A stretch of DNA of 64,000 nt from JAEUJZ01 sp964460115 (GTDB taxonomy: Bacteria > Myxococcota_A > Polyangia > Palsa-1104 > JAEUJZ01). Made by a program: the position numbers and the translations under genes. Of the stretch, positions 44,501 through 54,800 are shown in pieces. A model generated the notes under the pieces. It was not told the DNA's origin and searched no databases. It saw only the letters and a program-made list of their open reading frames with translations. The stretch lies in the NCBI GenBank assembly GCA_964460115.1, contig CAYWPR010000007.1, forward strand, positions 60,964 to 124,963, in the 5' to 3' direction. Position 1 is the first letter of the stretch. Every line of letters begins with the position of its first letter.

Positions 44501-44970
44501 CTCTGCTTTTGCAAAAAGCGCAGTTTTTGGCGCAAAATCGACAATCGCCGCTGCTTACGCTGGATGCTATTTTGGCGGCCACTGCCGATTTGTCTACGCA
44601 AAAAGGGACAATGCGCACCGAGCTTATGGCGCAGCGCGCCAAGGCCTTTCGCTTGCGCGGAGATTTTCTGAAAGAGCAAAAACGAACGGTGCTGGCCCGC
44701 ACCGCCGTTGCGCAAGGTCTTGAAACTTGTGCCGAGGCGCGGCAAACCGGCCGCGGTGACTTTGGGGCCATTCAAATTGAAGAAGGGGTGCTTGGGTCTT
44801 TGCAGGCGCAGCTTTTCGACGATTTTGCCGAGCGGCAAAAGATTGCTCAAAAAGCCGTGACATCTTTGCAGCAAGTGCTTGCGCAAGAACCGCCGCTCGA
44901 GCGTGAACTGGAACCTTATCTGCAAGCTGCGCTGCAGATAGCGGGCACCTCACCGCGGCAGAAATCATAA
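41572..44970 (+). CDS. Transmembrane Ser/Thr protein kinase with tetratricopeptide-like C-terminus
   Basis: The 1132-residue protein has a low-complexity N-terminus (1-80) and a full Hanks-type kinase domain (about 84-360): IGQGGMGTVFLARD, VALKFL, HRDLKPANIM (near 199), DFGLARD (near 229) and APEQ. All catalytic residues are present. A transmembrane helix follows at about 378-398 (VVVAAVLLFSLGGLFTVML), and about 730 residues of helical, TPR-like repeats come after it and probably face the periplasm. This architecture is common in myxobacteria. AGGAG precedes the ATG by 11 bases. It is followed after 114 bp by the SbcD-like gene on the same strand. Confidence 0.93.
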   Translation: MAQDNVQKRVASSSKTPAPGFGPAYDKTLPGTNSDVGLAATVSGASASHPTPLANSGAGELAAGIGLIAVPGSVPVPLQKWEHYEIIRPIGQGGMGTVFLARDRRLGRMVALKFLRVPSPDAAERMMQEARAQARLDHNGICKVFEVGEFQGQPYIAMEYLDGHPLHLALRRLSLDQKVVLLYGIALAVHAAHRQGILHRDLKPANIMVCQAEVGAEDASPCGLRPVLMDFGLARDSLGPQRLTQTGVIMGTPHYMAPEQARGQARHLDRRADVYSLGAMFYEMLVGRPPFDAENEVELILAVLQQDPQPPRQIDASIPLDLEIIALKCLHKEPEQRYESALALAEDLQRYLQSEPIVARPASTLYRLRRMALRHRMAVVVAAVLLFSLGGLFTVMLRARTKVQQASARGEVQKRLAAELGQTVSHMNLFLRVAYSLPVHDLPREQNLVRQRLGQLEQQMGEVDPFLHGTLQSALGQGYLALHEYPRAISHLRLALSHGVADASVHLALGQALGGLYQQKASELRRQLNGAQTRTRLEPFRQSLLVPAQKELQLAHGTEAIPPSYVQALLHYYSGDAEYEQALKKTRQAQKEAPWLIEPVDLETKILTERYAERLRQGDHFALSDRIMVRDALEKAIGIARSYPEFYNTFVDYSIITIRNLVWSHAGTKGFEEFFSKAAENAEIAAKLQPNHDDALDQWADVYASWAYVQAYYHQDPEPAVKPGLEVIAAALRHKPERSRTYTVSSRMYIARNIYEEFLEKDSMRSAEQATKAAQRAAELDSTNFESLNLLAIALFKITALKRGQGQSADAEELAAINAERRALELRPDVPLLANNLAQSYIELADRQSAHGLDGNAALAQARKIVQDLQIKTPDFGMYEYMQFSLLQSEVRALLKSHHDALAPAQRLFEMAKEIPRKYSQMPNIASAPIHTALLLAQALQESGKSPLAVIDDTLSNLASLQDKIESKATQLILKNSLLLQKAQFLAQNRQSPLLTLDAILAATADLSTQKGTMRTELMAQRAKAFRLRGDFLKEQKRTVLARTAVAQGLETCAEARQTGRGDFGAIQIEEGVLGSLQAQLFDDFAERQKIAQKAVTSLQQVLAQEPPLERELEPYLQAALQIAGTSPRQKS

Positions 44971-45084
44971 TTCATTCACACAGGCGCTTCATGCCTCCAG
45001 CCGTCGCAGGCCGGCGCGCTGCTCCGATGCGTCGCTTGCTCTAGGCAGCGTGATCAGGTAGCCATAGGGGCGAAAGAATTAGCG

Positions 45085-46215
45085 ATGGCGGCTTCGATAC
45101 GTTTTGTCCATACGGCCGATTGGCAAATTGGGCAGCAAGCTCACTTTGTCGGAGGCGATGGCGGCGCGCAGTTGCGTGAAGCCAGGCTGCGCAGCATTTT
45201 GCGCATTGGCGAAGAGGCGCGCGCTTTTGGCGCCCAGTTTATCCTCGTGGCCGGAGATGTTTTCGAACACCACAGCATAAAGCCTGAGACGCTGCGCAAA
45301 GCCCTAGATGCGCTTTGCGAGCTCGGCCTCCCGGTTTATCTGCTACCGGGAAATCATGATCCATATACTCCCGATGCCATTTATCTGAGCCGTCTGTGGC
45401 AGCGCGAATGTCCGAAAAACGTACACGTCTTTGGTTCCATCGCGCCGGTGCAAAACGATGGGGTGGTTTTGCTGCCCTGTCCGCTTTTGGAACGCCATAC
45501 TTTTGAAGATGTCAGTGCGCATCTACAAGCTGATTTTGGTCCCAAAGATTGCGTGCGCATCGGCATTGCTCACGGTGGTGTGCGCGAGGTCTTGCAAGGA
45601 CTGCTTGGCGGCTGCGAACGGGAATTGACCAATCCGCTGTCCAAAGATTTGGCCGAGCGGGCGCAGCTTGATTACCTGGCCCTTGGCGACTGGCATAGTT
45701 ACCACCCCATTGATGCGCGCACTTATTATTCGGGAACGCACGAGCCGACGCGCTTTAAAGAGGTCGATCCGGGCAATATACTGCTCGTCGAGATTGCCGC
45801 GCCTGGCGCTTTGCCCGAAGTTCGGCGTAGGCACATCGCCACGCACCGGTTTTTACAAAAGCAATTTCTGCTAAATACCGCGGATGACATACTTCCTTTC
45901 GAACATTTTCTCGATCAGCTTGCCAGCAAAAGCACGACGCTTTTGGAGCTGACTCTGGAAGGCGTGCTCGATATGCCGGCGCGCATTCGCCTGGATGAAC
46001 TTTTGGCGCGCACTGCGGACCGCTTTTTGTTTCTGCGTACGCATACCGAAAACCTCCATACGCTACTTGGCGAACCCGAGAAGGACGGTCTGCCCGGAGA
46101 CGGTTGGCTTGCCGAAGTCGTAAGGCGCTTGCGTCCGCCGCTCGAAAATCCGCAAAAGGACGAGGACGATCGCGCCTTGCGCAACCTTCTGCGCTTTTAT
46201 AAGGACGCGTCATGA
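45085..46215 (+). CDS. SbcD/Mre11/YhaO-like metallophosphoesterase nuclease
   Basis: The 376-residue enzyme carries all the calcineurin-like phosphoesterase motifs of Mre11 nucleases: HTADWQIG, AGDVFE, LPGNHDPYT, IAHGG and LGDWHSYHPI, which bind two metals. A C-terminal capping region follows. With the overlapping ATPase gene (ATGA overlap at 46212) it should form an SbcCD/YhaO-YhaN type complex that processes DNA ends or hairpins. The unusually short spacing and overlap show that the two are made together. There is no strong ribosome-binding site, but GAAAGA precedes the ATG. Confidence 0.93.
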   Translation: MAASIRFVHTADWQIGQQAHFVGGDGGAQLREARLRSILRIGEEARAFGAQFILVAGDVFEHHSIKPETLRKALDALCELGLPVYLLPGNHDPYTPDAIYLSRLWQRECPKNVHVFGSIAPVQNDGVVLLPCPLLERHTFEDVSAHLQADFGPKDCVRIGIAHGGVREVLQGLLGGCERELTNPLSKDLAERAQLDYLALGDWHSYHPIDARTYYSGTHEPTRFKEVDPGNILLVEIAAPGALPEVRRRHIATHRFLQKQFLLNTADDILPFEHFLDQLASKSTTLLELTLEGVLDMPARIRLDELLARTADRFLFLRTHTENLHTLLGEPEKDGLPGDGWLAEVVRRLRPPLENPQKDEDDRALRNLLRFYKDAS

Positions 46216-49200
46216 ACGGCGCGGTGCACATTGCCGGCCTGATGGTTGAAAACGTCGGCATCCATACGCGACGTCTGGACCTGGGTACGCTATCGCCGCG
46301 GCTGAACTTAATTAGCGGTGGAAATGAAGCCGGAAAGTCCACATTGATTGCCGCGCTGCGCGCTGGGCTTTTCGAACGCCACGACGCCAAACACCAGGGC
46401 ATTCGCGCGCTGCAACCCTACGCCACTCGTGCTGCTCCGGAAGTCTTCATCGAACTCGATCTGAACGGCGAGCGTCTGCACATCCACAAGCGCTTTTTGG
46501 AAAAGCCCCTGTCCGAGTTGCGCGAAGTCGGCGGCGGCCCGGTGCGACTGCGCGGCGCGGAAGCGGATCAATATCTGCTACAGAAACTGGGCGGACATGC
46601 GCCAAGTCGAAACGGCATCAAAGCCGGCGACATGGGACTTTGGGGGCTATTATGGGTGTCGCAGGATGAAACCGCATATTCCGATCCCGTGGCTTTGCTG
46701 GACGAGAAAAAAGATCCACAAGCCGAACAAGTACGCGGCGCTTTGTCTGAACTAATCGGACGGCAAGTCGGACAAATTATCGGTGGTCGGCAAGGCGAAC
46801 GGGTGCGCTCGCGGGTTTTTGAGCATTTGGCGGCGTTTTATACCGATAAAAAAGGGACTCCTACCGGTCGCTATCGCAAAGCCATCGATGCCAAACAGGA
46901 AGCCGATGCGCGCGTCGGAAAAATCGAGCAAGCGCTGCTGCAAGTGGAAGAGCATGCGCAAGAGTTGCGGCAGAAAAAAGATCGGCTGGCGGAACTAGAA
47001 CGCCAGCGGCCGCGCTTGGAAAAAGAACACGCGAGCGCCCACAAGTCCGTGCAAGATGCGTCGTTTTTGCACGACAAAGCGCAGCACCTGCGGGCGCGTT
47101 ATGAAGCCGAAAAAAGCAGTTTGCAAGCTGCCCTGCAGGCGGTTGCCGCGCGGCTGCAAATGCAAACGGAACGGGCCGATTCAAACGGGCGCATTGTCAA
47201 CTTGAGTTCGGAACTCGGTACGCGCGAGCCCTTCGCCGCGGCGCAAAGCGAAGCCATGCACGAGGCAAAGGCCCGCTGGCAGGCGGCGCGCGAAAAAGCG
47301 TCGCAGCACAGGCAGGCTCTTGCCCTGCTCAGCCGGCAGCTAGAAAAAGAGCGTCGGCATTTAGAATTGACGGCTTTGCAAGAGCAACTGGTTTTGGCCG
47401 AAGCGGCGGCGCGCGAACTTTTTGCAAAGCGCCAGCAAGCCATGCGGACGCTCGATGCCGATGCCTATGAAAAGCTGCATTCCCTTTCTAAAGAAGTGCT
47501 GGCGCTGCGTCGCCTTGTGCAAACCTCCGGGACGCGCATAGTCATTGATGCACCCGGGCGCGAGCCCCAATGCTACCCCGTGGCGCAAAGCTTTGTTGGC
47601 GAGATAGAAGGAGTCGGTGAGCTACATCTGCAAGCCGCTCGTCCGGGCTTGGCGCGAATCGGTGCCGAGCTTTCGCAAGCGCGCTCGCGATTTGAGCAGG
47701 CGCTGCACGAAAACGGCGTTTTGAATCTGCAGCAAGCGCGCGAGCTTGCCACCGCCCAAAAGTCCGATGCGCAAGAGCTGGCGCAGCTACAGACGCGCTT
47801 TTCTACGCTGGCGCCAAATGGACTTCTAACGCTTAGCGATGAGCTGCGCGAGCTCGAAACGCAACACCAGCGCCTTTTGCAACAGCTTGGCGCTGCGCAA
47901 ACCGCAGCTATAGAAGCGGACGAGCTGCGTGCGCTGCTTGATGCGGATCCCTTTGATGAAGCGGCTCTAAAAGATCTGCGGACGCTTGACCAAAACGTAC
48001 AAAGCGCGCACGCGGCTTGCGCGCAAGTCGGAACGCTCTTCGGACTGCATGCGCAAAAAGACATACAGATTCGGCTGGGCGATGCTGACCCCCTGCTGCT
48101 GCAAGCTGGAGAAACCCTTCCCGCGCAACCGCTGACAGTGCAGACCACCGTCCAGATTGGCGATTTTCTGCAGTTGTCTTTGGAACCGCGCGGCCAAGAT
48201 TTGACGCGTCTGCGCGCGGCGCAAGAACGCGCCGAGTTCGAACTGCAAAAGCGGCTTTTGCAACTTGAGGTCAGCGATTTGCAAGCGGCCGAGTTGCGCG
48301 CCAGCGCCCGGGCCCATCGTCTATTTGCCAAAGAAGCCGCCACGCAGCGACTTTTGGCCGCTGCGCCAAAAGGAATTGTCGCGCTGCAGCAAGCCGCGGA
48401 ACGCTGCGGGCGGCAGCGCGCCGATGTGGAAAAAGCCTGCAAAGAAGCGCGGCAACTGGAAAGCCGCATGCAGATTGTTTTAGAACGCCACCGCAGCAAT
48501 CGAATTCACGAACAGGTTCTTGCGCGCATGGAAAATCTGGCGCGCGAGCAAAGCCGGCTGCAAGACGAGCAGCAAAACTTTGCCGCTCGACTGGTCTTGG
48601 TACAAGGACCGCTTTGCGCACAGCTGCAAGTGGGCCAAGTGCAGCTTGTCGCAGAACGGCTACATCTGGAGCTTGCAGATGGTCTGTGCGTGACCATCCA
48701 TCCGGGCGACACCGATGCAGGGGAGGCGCTGGCGCGAACCGAGGCGCAGCTTTTGGCCGCGCTTCGCCAATGCGAGCTGACCGATATCGCCGCCGCGGAA
48801 TCGAGCTATCACGATGGCATTGCCCTGCGCGAGCAGGTCGCGGACTTGCGGCAGCGGCTTTGCGCGCTTTCGCCAAGCGGCATCGAAGCTTTGCAAGACT
48901 TGCTGACCCGCAAAAACGCCGCACTGCAAGAGCTGGCCGCGGTGCCGCCGCTTGCAGATTGCACAGACCCCGCGTTGCTTTTGCAACAGGCCGAAGATGC
49001 TTTGCGCACAGCCGAACAGGAAGCCGACGATGCCGAACTTGCCGTGAATTTGCGCCATCAGACCTGTATCGAGCTAGATCGAGAGATTGCGCACCAGCGC
49101 AGCCGGCTGGAAAGCGAGCGCAATCAGTACGAAAAGCTGAGCCTGCGCTTAGAAATGGCGCGGCACATTGAAAACGATGCCGCCCTGGACGCGCGAAGCA

Positions 49201-50009
49201 GACAAGCCGAGCAAGCCTGCCAAGCGGCGCACCTGCAGTGGCAGGGCAGCCAAGAAGAATTGGCGGCGCTGTCGCTTGATGGTTTGCAGGAAGAGGAAGC
49301 GCGCGCCAAAAAGACCTTGCATGACTGGGAGGAAGCGCGCCGCAAGCTGCAGGGCGAGGTGGTCCGTTTGCAAACCCTTTTGGAACAAGCCGCCAGCGAA
49401 GGGCACTTTGAGCAGTTGACCGAAGCGCGAGTGGCGCAGGAATCCGCCGCTGCCGAACTATTTCGTCTGGAACGCGAAGCCAAAGCCGCCCGCCGTCTGG
49501 CAGACGTAGTACAGGCCGTCTATGAAGAAGAGCAGCAGCGTTTTTTGGCGCCGGTGCTTTCGGAATCGCAGCCCTATTTGCGCGTCCTGCGGCCTGGAAC
49601 CGCGCTGCACCTGGGTGCGAATTTCAAATTGGAAAAAGTCTCGCGCCACGGCACGGACGAGGACTTTGGCCAGCTTTCGGGCGGCACGCGCGAACAACTG
49701 GCGGTCATCGTTCGGCTGGCGCTGGCTCGCGTCCTTTCCAAAGCCAGCCGGCCCCTGCCCTTGATTCTGGATGATCCGATGGGCTGGACCGATGACGATC
49801 GATTTTTGGCGATGATGCGCATCCTGCGCGAGGCCTCGCGTGAGCTGCAAGTGATCGTGCTGACTTGCCATCCCGAGCGTTTTTTACGGCTTCAGGCCGA
49901 ATACCGCTTCGACCTGGATGCGGCCAAGCAGATGGCCAAGCAGAGGGTAGATACCGAACAATCGTTTCGGCACGGCGAAACTGCCGCGCTGATTGAAGGG
50001 ATAACATAA
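46212..50009 (+). CDS. SbcC/YhaN-like coiled-coil ATPase without a zinc hook
   Basis: The 1265-residue protein has a Rad50-type split ATPase. Walker A GGNEAGKST lies near residue 36. At the C-terminus come the signature LSGGTREQ and Walker B LILDDPMGWTDD, near 1160-1200. The middle is coiled coil. It has no CxxC zinc hook. Instead, three short beta-rich modules interrupt the coil at about 433-483, 609-668 and 793-836, each ending in a similar turn (ARPG, EPRG, HPGD) before the next helix. It should bridge or move DNA as partner of the SbcD-like nuclease. Its stop overlaps the start of the flavoprotein gene (TAATG). Confidence 0.92.
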   Translation: MNGAVHIAGLMVENVGIHTRRLDLGTLSPRLNLISGGNEAGKSTLIAALRAGLFERHDAKHQGIRALQPYATRAAPEVFIELDLNGERLHIHKRFLEKPLSELREVGGGPVRLRGAEADQYLLQKLGGHAPSRNGIKAGDMGLWGLLWVSQDETAYSDPVALLDEKKDPQAEQVRGALSELIGRQVGQIIGGRQGERVRSRVFEHLAAFYTDKKGTPTGRYRKAIDAKQEADARVGKIEQALLQVEEHAQELRQKKDRLAELERQRPRLEKEHASAHKSVQDASFLHDKAQHLRARYEAEKSSLQAALQAVAARLQMQTERADSNGRIVNLSSELGTREPFAAAQSEAMHEAKARWQAAREKASQHRQALALLSRQLEKERRHLELTALQEQLVLAEAAARELFAKRQQAMRTLDADAYEKLHSLSKEVLALRRLVQTSGTRIVIDAPGREPQCYPVAQSFVGEIEGVGELHLQAARPGLARIGAELSQARSRFEQALHENGVLNLQQARELATAQKSDAQELAQLQTRFSTLAPNGLLTLSDELRELETQHQRLLQQLGAAQTAAIEADELRALLDADPFDEAALKDLRTLDQNVQSAHAACAQVGTLFGLHAQKDIQIRLGDADPLLLQAGETLPAQPLTVQTTVQIGDFLQLSLEPRGQDLTRLRAAQERAEFELQKRLLQLEVSDLQAAELRASARAHRLFAKEAATQRLLAAAPKGIVALQQAAERCGRQRADVEKACKEARQLESRMQIVLERHRSNRIHEQVLARMENLAREQSRLQDEQQNFAARLVLVQGPLCAQLQVGQVQLVAERLHLELADGLCVTIHPGDTDAGEALARTEAQLLAALRQCELTDIAAAESSYHDGIALREQVADLRQRLCALSPSGIEALQDLLTRKNAALQELAAVPPLADCTDPALLLQQAEDALRTAEQEADDAELAVNLRHQTCIELDREIAHQRSRLESERNQYEKLSLRLEMARHIENDAALDARSRQAEQACQAAHLQWQGSQEELAALSLDGLQEEEARAKKTLHDWEEARRKLQGEVVRLQTLLEQAASEGHFEQLTEARVAQESAAAELFRLEREAKAARRLADVVQAVYEEEQQRFLAPVLSESQPYLRVLRPGTALHLGANFKLEKVSRHGTDEDFGQLSGGTREQLAVIVRLALARVLSKASRPLPLILDDPMGWTDDDRFLAMMRILREASRELQVIVLTCHPERFLRLQAEYRFDLDAAKQMAKQRVDTEQSFRHGETAALIEGIT

Positions 50010-51712
50010 TGGATGCGACCGCTTCAAATTGGCATTCCAGCATCGAAGCCGTGCGGGTTTTAAACAATCCACAGGAAATTACCTGGCACGGTGAGGCGGA
50101 TATCATTGTCGTTGGTTTTGGCGGCAGCGGGGCCGCGATGGCCCTGCAGGCCAATGAGCTTGGGCAGTCGGTGATTGCCCTCGATCGATTTCAAGGGGGC
50201 GGCGCCACGGTCGCCAGCGGTGGGGTGATTTATGCGGGCGGTGGCACGCCGCTGCAGCAGGCGGCCGGAGTCGATGATGACTTCGAAAATATGTTCGCCT
50301 ACATGCGGCAGGAAACTGCTGGAGTGGTCAGCGATAAGACGCTGCTTCGCTACTGTACCGAAAGTCCTGCGACCATCCGCTGGCTCAGCGATCACGGGGT
50401 GCAGTTTCGATCCACATTATGGCCCGGTAAGACGTCCTATCCACCAGTAGAGTACTTCCTTTATCACGCCGATAGCTCGCTTGCCGCAAGTTATAAGAAG
50501 GTGGCGCGGCCGGCAGCGCGCGGGCATCGCGGCTACGTGCCTCCAGAACTGGGCATAAAGGCGCGCAATCTGGGCGGGTCGATTTATGCTCCGCTGCGCT
50601 CGGCCGCGGTGCGGCTGGGCACGGTTGTGCATGAACAGGCGGAAGTGCGCCAGCTTATTACCGATCGAAATGGCCGAGTCATCGGCGTCAGAGTTCTGCA
50701 GTTTGACGCGCATAGTGCCGCGGCCCGGCGCCATCAAGCGCTGCTTCGTCGCGGCCAGTCGCTTTTGGCAAATTACCCGGCGAATTTTCCGCTTGGGACT
50801 TGGGTCAAACGGGCGGCGCGGCACTATCTAGATCAAGCCCGCGGGCTTGAGGCGACCGAGCGCGTCGAACGCTTTTATCGCGCCCATAAGGCCGTAGGTC
50901 TATGCACGGGCGGCTTCATCTTCAATCAGGAAATGCTCGAACACTACGCCGCCCGGTATGCGCGAGGCTTTCCGATTGGAACGCAGGGAGACGATGGTGC
51001 CGGCATTCGGCTGGGGCAAACGGTCGGCGGCGCCGTCGCCCATATGGATCGAGTCAGTGCCTGGCGGTTTATAAACCCGCCGCTCGCCTGGTCGCAGGGC
51101 ATCGTCGTCAATCGGCGCGGCGAACGTTTTGTCGACGAGACGGTCTATGGCGCCAAGCTTGGGGCCGAAATCGGCGAACGGCAGAACGGCGAGGCTTTTC
51201 TGATATTTGATGCGCGTCTGGCGGCCGCGGCGCTCGCGCAGGTTGCAGAACAGAAGATCCTGCCGTTTCAGCGCGATCTGGCGCGCCTGAATATGTGGGT
51301 GGCTGCCAAGTCCGCTTCCAGTCTTTTAGGGCTGGCCCGTAAGATTGGCGTTGCCGCGTCGGGCCTTTTGGCGACGGTTGAGCGCTATAACCAATCGGCG
51401 CTGGGGCGGCTTTTGGACCCCTTTGGCAAGGCGACTGAGGATATGCAAGGGCTCTTGCAGGGGCCCTACTATGCAATCGACATCGGACTTGGCGCCAGGC
51501 TGTTTCCCTGCCCGACCCTTACCCTTGGCGGACTGGCCGTTGATGAAGACAGCGGCCAAGTTAAGCACGTCGATGGGAGTCTGATTCCTTCTCTGTACGC
51601 AGCCGGTCGCAACGCCGTAGGAATCTGTTCCGGAAATTACGTCAGCGGGCTGTCTATAGGCGATTGCATCTTTTCTGGCCGCCGAGCGGCCCGTCACGCC
51701 GCACAACAATAG
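50009..51712 (+). CDS. FAD-dependent dehydrogenase (ketosteroid dehydrogenase/fumarate reductase-like)
   Basis: The 567-residue flavoprotein has a Rossmann dinucleotide-binding motif VVGFGGSGAAM (35-45), ASGGVIYAGGG at about 70-80, and a C-terminal FAD block SLYAAGRNAVGICSGNYVSG. This is the 3-ketosteroid delta-1-dehydrogenase/flavocytochrome c family, which oxidises or reduces C-C bonds; the substrate cannot be told. There is no signal peptide or heme motif, so it is a cytosolic enzyme. Its ATG overlaps the SbcC stop, an unexpected coupling. About 110 bp follow before the next kinase gene. Confidence 0.88.
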   Translation: MDATASNWHSSIEAVRVLNNPQEITWHGEADIIVVGFGGSGAAMALQANELGQSVIALDRFQGGGATVASGGVIYAGGGTPLQQAAGVDDDFENMFAYMRQETAGVVSDKTLLRYCTESPATIRWLSDHGVQFRSTLWPGKTSYPPVEYFLYHADSSLAASYKKVARPAARGHRGYVPPELGIKARNLGGSIYAPLRSAAVRLGTVVHEQAEVRQLITDRNGRVIGVRVLQFDAHSAAARRHQALLRRGQSLLANYPANFPLGTWVKRAARHYLDQARGLEATERVERFYRAHKAVGLCTGGFIFNQEMLEHYAARYARGFPIGTQGDDGAGIRLGQTVGGAVAHMDRVSAWRFINPPLAWSQGIVVNRRGERFVDETVYGAKLGAEIGERQNGEAFLIFDARLAAAALAQVAEQKILPFQRDLARLNMWVAAKSASSLLGLARKIGVAASGLLATVERYNQSALGRLLDPFGKATEDMQGLLQGPYYAIDIGLGARLFPCPTLTLGGLAVDEDSGQVKHVDGSLIPSLYAAGRNAVGICSGNYVSGLSIGDCIFSGRRAARHAAQQ

Positions 51713-51765
51713 AAATTAGATGGTCTGTACATAGGAATGGATTTCTGACCGCCTCTCCCATGGCC

Positions 51766-51780
51766 AAACTGCGGTAGTTT
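51766..51780. promoter_or_regulatory. Inverted repeat upstream of the ZAS-kinase gene
   Basis: AAACT-gcggt-AGTTT, flanked by CCAT (51758-51761) and ATGG (51784-51787), about 45 bp before the kinase ATG. It could be an operator. No strong -35/-10 pair was identified. Confidence 0.3.
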
Positions 51781-51823
51781 CCGATGGCTCGACCCGCCTG
51801 CGGAGTGCTATGCCCCTTGGGTA

Positions 51824-54800
51824 ATGAATTGTCCAAACGAAAACACTTTGGCTTGGTTTGTACAAGGCCAATTACAGGGCAGCAAATTGGCTGAGCTTGA
51901 GGTTCATCTGGATAGCTGCACCGACTGTTTGGCTGTGGTGGGAACGGCTGCTCGCCGCAGCGAGGCGCGCGGCGAATTCGCTGGCGAAATACAATCGGCA
52001 GTGGGTTTTTCGGCGGACGATGGCGAGCGGCCCGCGCAAAAGGTCGGTCGAGGCACCATGCTCGGCCGCTATGTGGTGACTGGAAACATTGGCGCCGGCG
52101 CCATGGGAGTGGTCTATGCGGCCTACGATCCGGAACTCGATAGGCAGGTCGCCATCAAGCTGCTATCACCGCGCATCGTCCATGTCGAAGGTTCAGCGCG
52201 TCTGCAGCGCGAAGCCCAAGTGCTCGCGCGCTTGTCACATCCCAATGTCGTCGCAGTATACGACGTTGGTGAGTTCAGTGGTCAGCTATTTATTGCCATG
52301 GAACTTGTTAGTGGCCAGACCTTAAGCGCGTGGCTGCGAACTGCGCCACGACGCTGGGATGCGATCCTTGACGTCTTCATGCAGGTCGGCGCCGGCCTGC
52401 AAGCAGCACACGATGCCGAAATCATCCATCGTGACTTCAAGCCCGACAACGCACTTATCGACACGGCAGGGCGCGTACGGGTTATGGACTTTGGCTTGGC
52501 CGTCACCGCGCCGCAGCCTGTGGCCGAGCCCGTGGAAAAAGCCAACGCGGACATGGCCGCATCGCCGAATCCTGAGCTCCTTTTATATACGGACTCGGGG
52601 GCTCTCATCGGGACTCCTTATTATATGGCCCCCGAGCAGCTTTTAGGAAGGCCAGCCAGCGTCCAAAGCGATGTGTATGCTTTTTGTGTATCGCTTTTCG
52701 AAGGCTTATATGGGATGCGGCCCTTTGCGGCAGCGGATCTACGCAGCTTGCGCCAGCAAAAGGAGCAGACACTTGTTCGTACTCCGCCGGCACATGTTGC
52801 ACGGCGAGTTCCGACCTGGCTGCGTCGCATCATTTTACGTGGCCTCTCGGCCGATTCAGCGGCGCGCTTTCCATCGGTGGCTGCTGTGCTGGCTGAGCTA
52901 CGCCTACGCCGCCGCCGTCTTCGTACTTTGTCGATAGGCGGACTAAGCTTGGGGGTCTTGGCGCTGGTTATAGGAATCACATTTTTTTATACTCGCGCAA
53001 AAACCGCGGACGCCGCTTTGTGTGCCGGCGCAAATCGGCATTTGCGCGGAGTCTGGAATTCCGCCACGCAGGCCAAGCTCGAGCGCAATCTGGGGCCAAA
53101 GGTGTGGCCGCGTGTCAGTCAGCGCTTGCAGCACTACGTCACAGATTGGTTGGATCAGCATCGGGCTGCGTGTTTGGCAACGCAGCGCTATCACGAGCAA
53201 AGCGAACATGTCTTCGAAGCGCGCATGAGTTGCCTGGAATCGCGGCGTCGCGCTCTGTCCACCGCGATCGAGCTATTTGTCAGCGACCTTGAACTGCGCA
53301 GCCGCGCCGAAGAGATTGCCGCCAAATTGCCGGCCATGGACGACTGCGCGGATGTAGAGCGGGCAGTCCGCAGTGAAGCGCTGCCCGAAGATCCGGCATT
53401 GCGAGCAGAAATTCGTGAACTACGGGCCGCGCTGCAGGGTGCGCAGGTTTTTGTCAACGCTCGGCGGCTCACGGATGCAGAGCAAGCGGCGCGAGCCCTG
53501 GAACCGCGGGTGCACGCAGTGGCCGATTTTGCAACCAGCGCCCTTTACTATTCCTTACGCGGTGCCACCACCTACTATGCGGGCGAGGGCGCCGCCGCTG
53601 ACAAGCTGATGGCAGAGGCCGCGTCGGCAGCCGTGGCAGCAGGACGCGCCGATCTTTTGGCCCGCGCCAGTTCCTTTTTGGCGCACATAAATTGTGGGCC
53701 TCTGCAGCGCCCCGAGCAGGGTTTAACCTGGAGCAAGCTGGCGACGGCGGCCCTTGCCAACTGGGGCATTCCCAATGACGACATTGGCAGCATCGCCAGT
53801 ATCCTGGCGCGCACCATGGCCGGATGTCAGCGTCGGCTCGGCCGCTTGCCCGAAGCGCTTTTGGCAGCGCGGCAGGCGGTGGCTTTGGCCAAAAAGTATC
53901 CGCAGGCTGTGCGCAGCGATGTCAACATCGCGCTCGGGCTTGAGCAGGTCGGACTTACTCTTTTTCATCAGCACAACTACGCGGAAGCCGAGGCGGCCTT
54001 GCGAGAGGCACTGGCGGCGCTGGCCGCTCAGCCGGACGACCACAACAAGTCAATTGCCGCCGGTATCTCGGCGGCGCTGGCCAATTCACTGCATGCGCAC
54101 GGACACAGTGCCGAGGCCGTGCCGCTTTTGGCGGAAGCCGTCGCGGATGAAGAACGGAAACAGAGGCCGAATCTACCGAATCTTATCAATCGTTTGATCA
54201 ATCTGTGCAACGTCCAAACCAGCCTGGGGCAATTCGCTGCCGCCGACACCCATTGTCGGCGGGCGATTGCGCTGCGTACATCTACAAGCGCGCACAGTGC
54301 ACTGGATTTGGCGATTGACCGCGTCTCGCTTGCCGAGCTGCTGCGGCGGCAGGGGCACTTGCGCGCGGCGGCGGCGCAGATGGTTTTGGCTCGACCGGCG
54401 ATTCTGAAGGCAAGCGATGCGTCCGCCGCTGACCTGCTGAACGTAAGCGGGTTGATTTTGCGAGATCAAGGGAAATGGCAGGCCGCGTTGACGGAGCACC
54501 GCCTTGCGCTCAGCATCCTCGACAAAGTCGGCGGTTTCGACGATTCGCAGCGGACCATACACCTTGTCGGGATCGGCGAGTGCTTGCTGAAACAAGATAA
54601 AAGTGCGGCAGCCGTGGCGACGCTGCGGCGCGCTCTGTCTTTGGTGCGTGCCGGCGAGATCGAGCCATATACTGCGCCGTCTGGCCGCGCGTGGTTGGCC
54701 ATGGCTCTGTGGAATCATGCCGAAGCATCCCATGACGCGACGGCGCGCGCCGAGGCGCTGGCCCTTTTTGCGCAGGCCCAGCGTGAGTTTGCACCGCTGC

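Noticed and set aside
47573..48499. 308-codon open frame antisense to the SbcC-like gene
   Set aside because: Composition is Ser/Arg/Ala/Cys-rich as expected from the complement of a coiled-coil gene; no start signal or motif.
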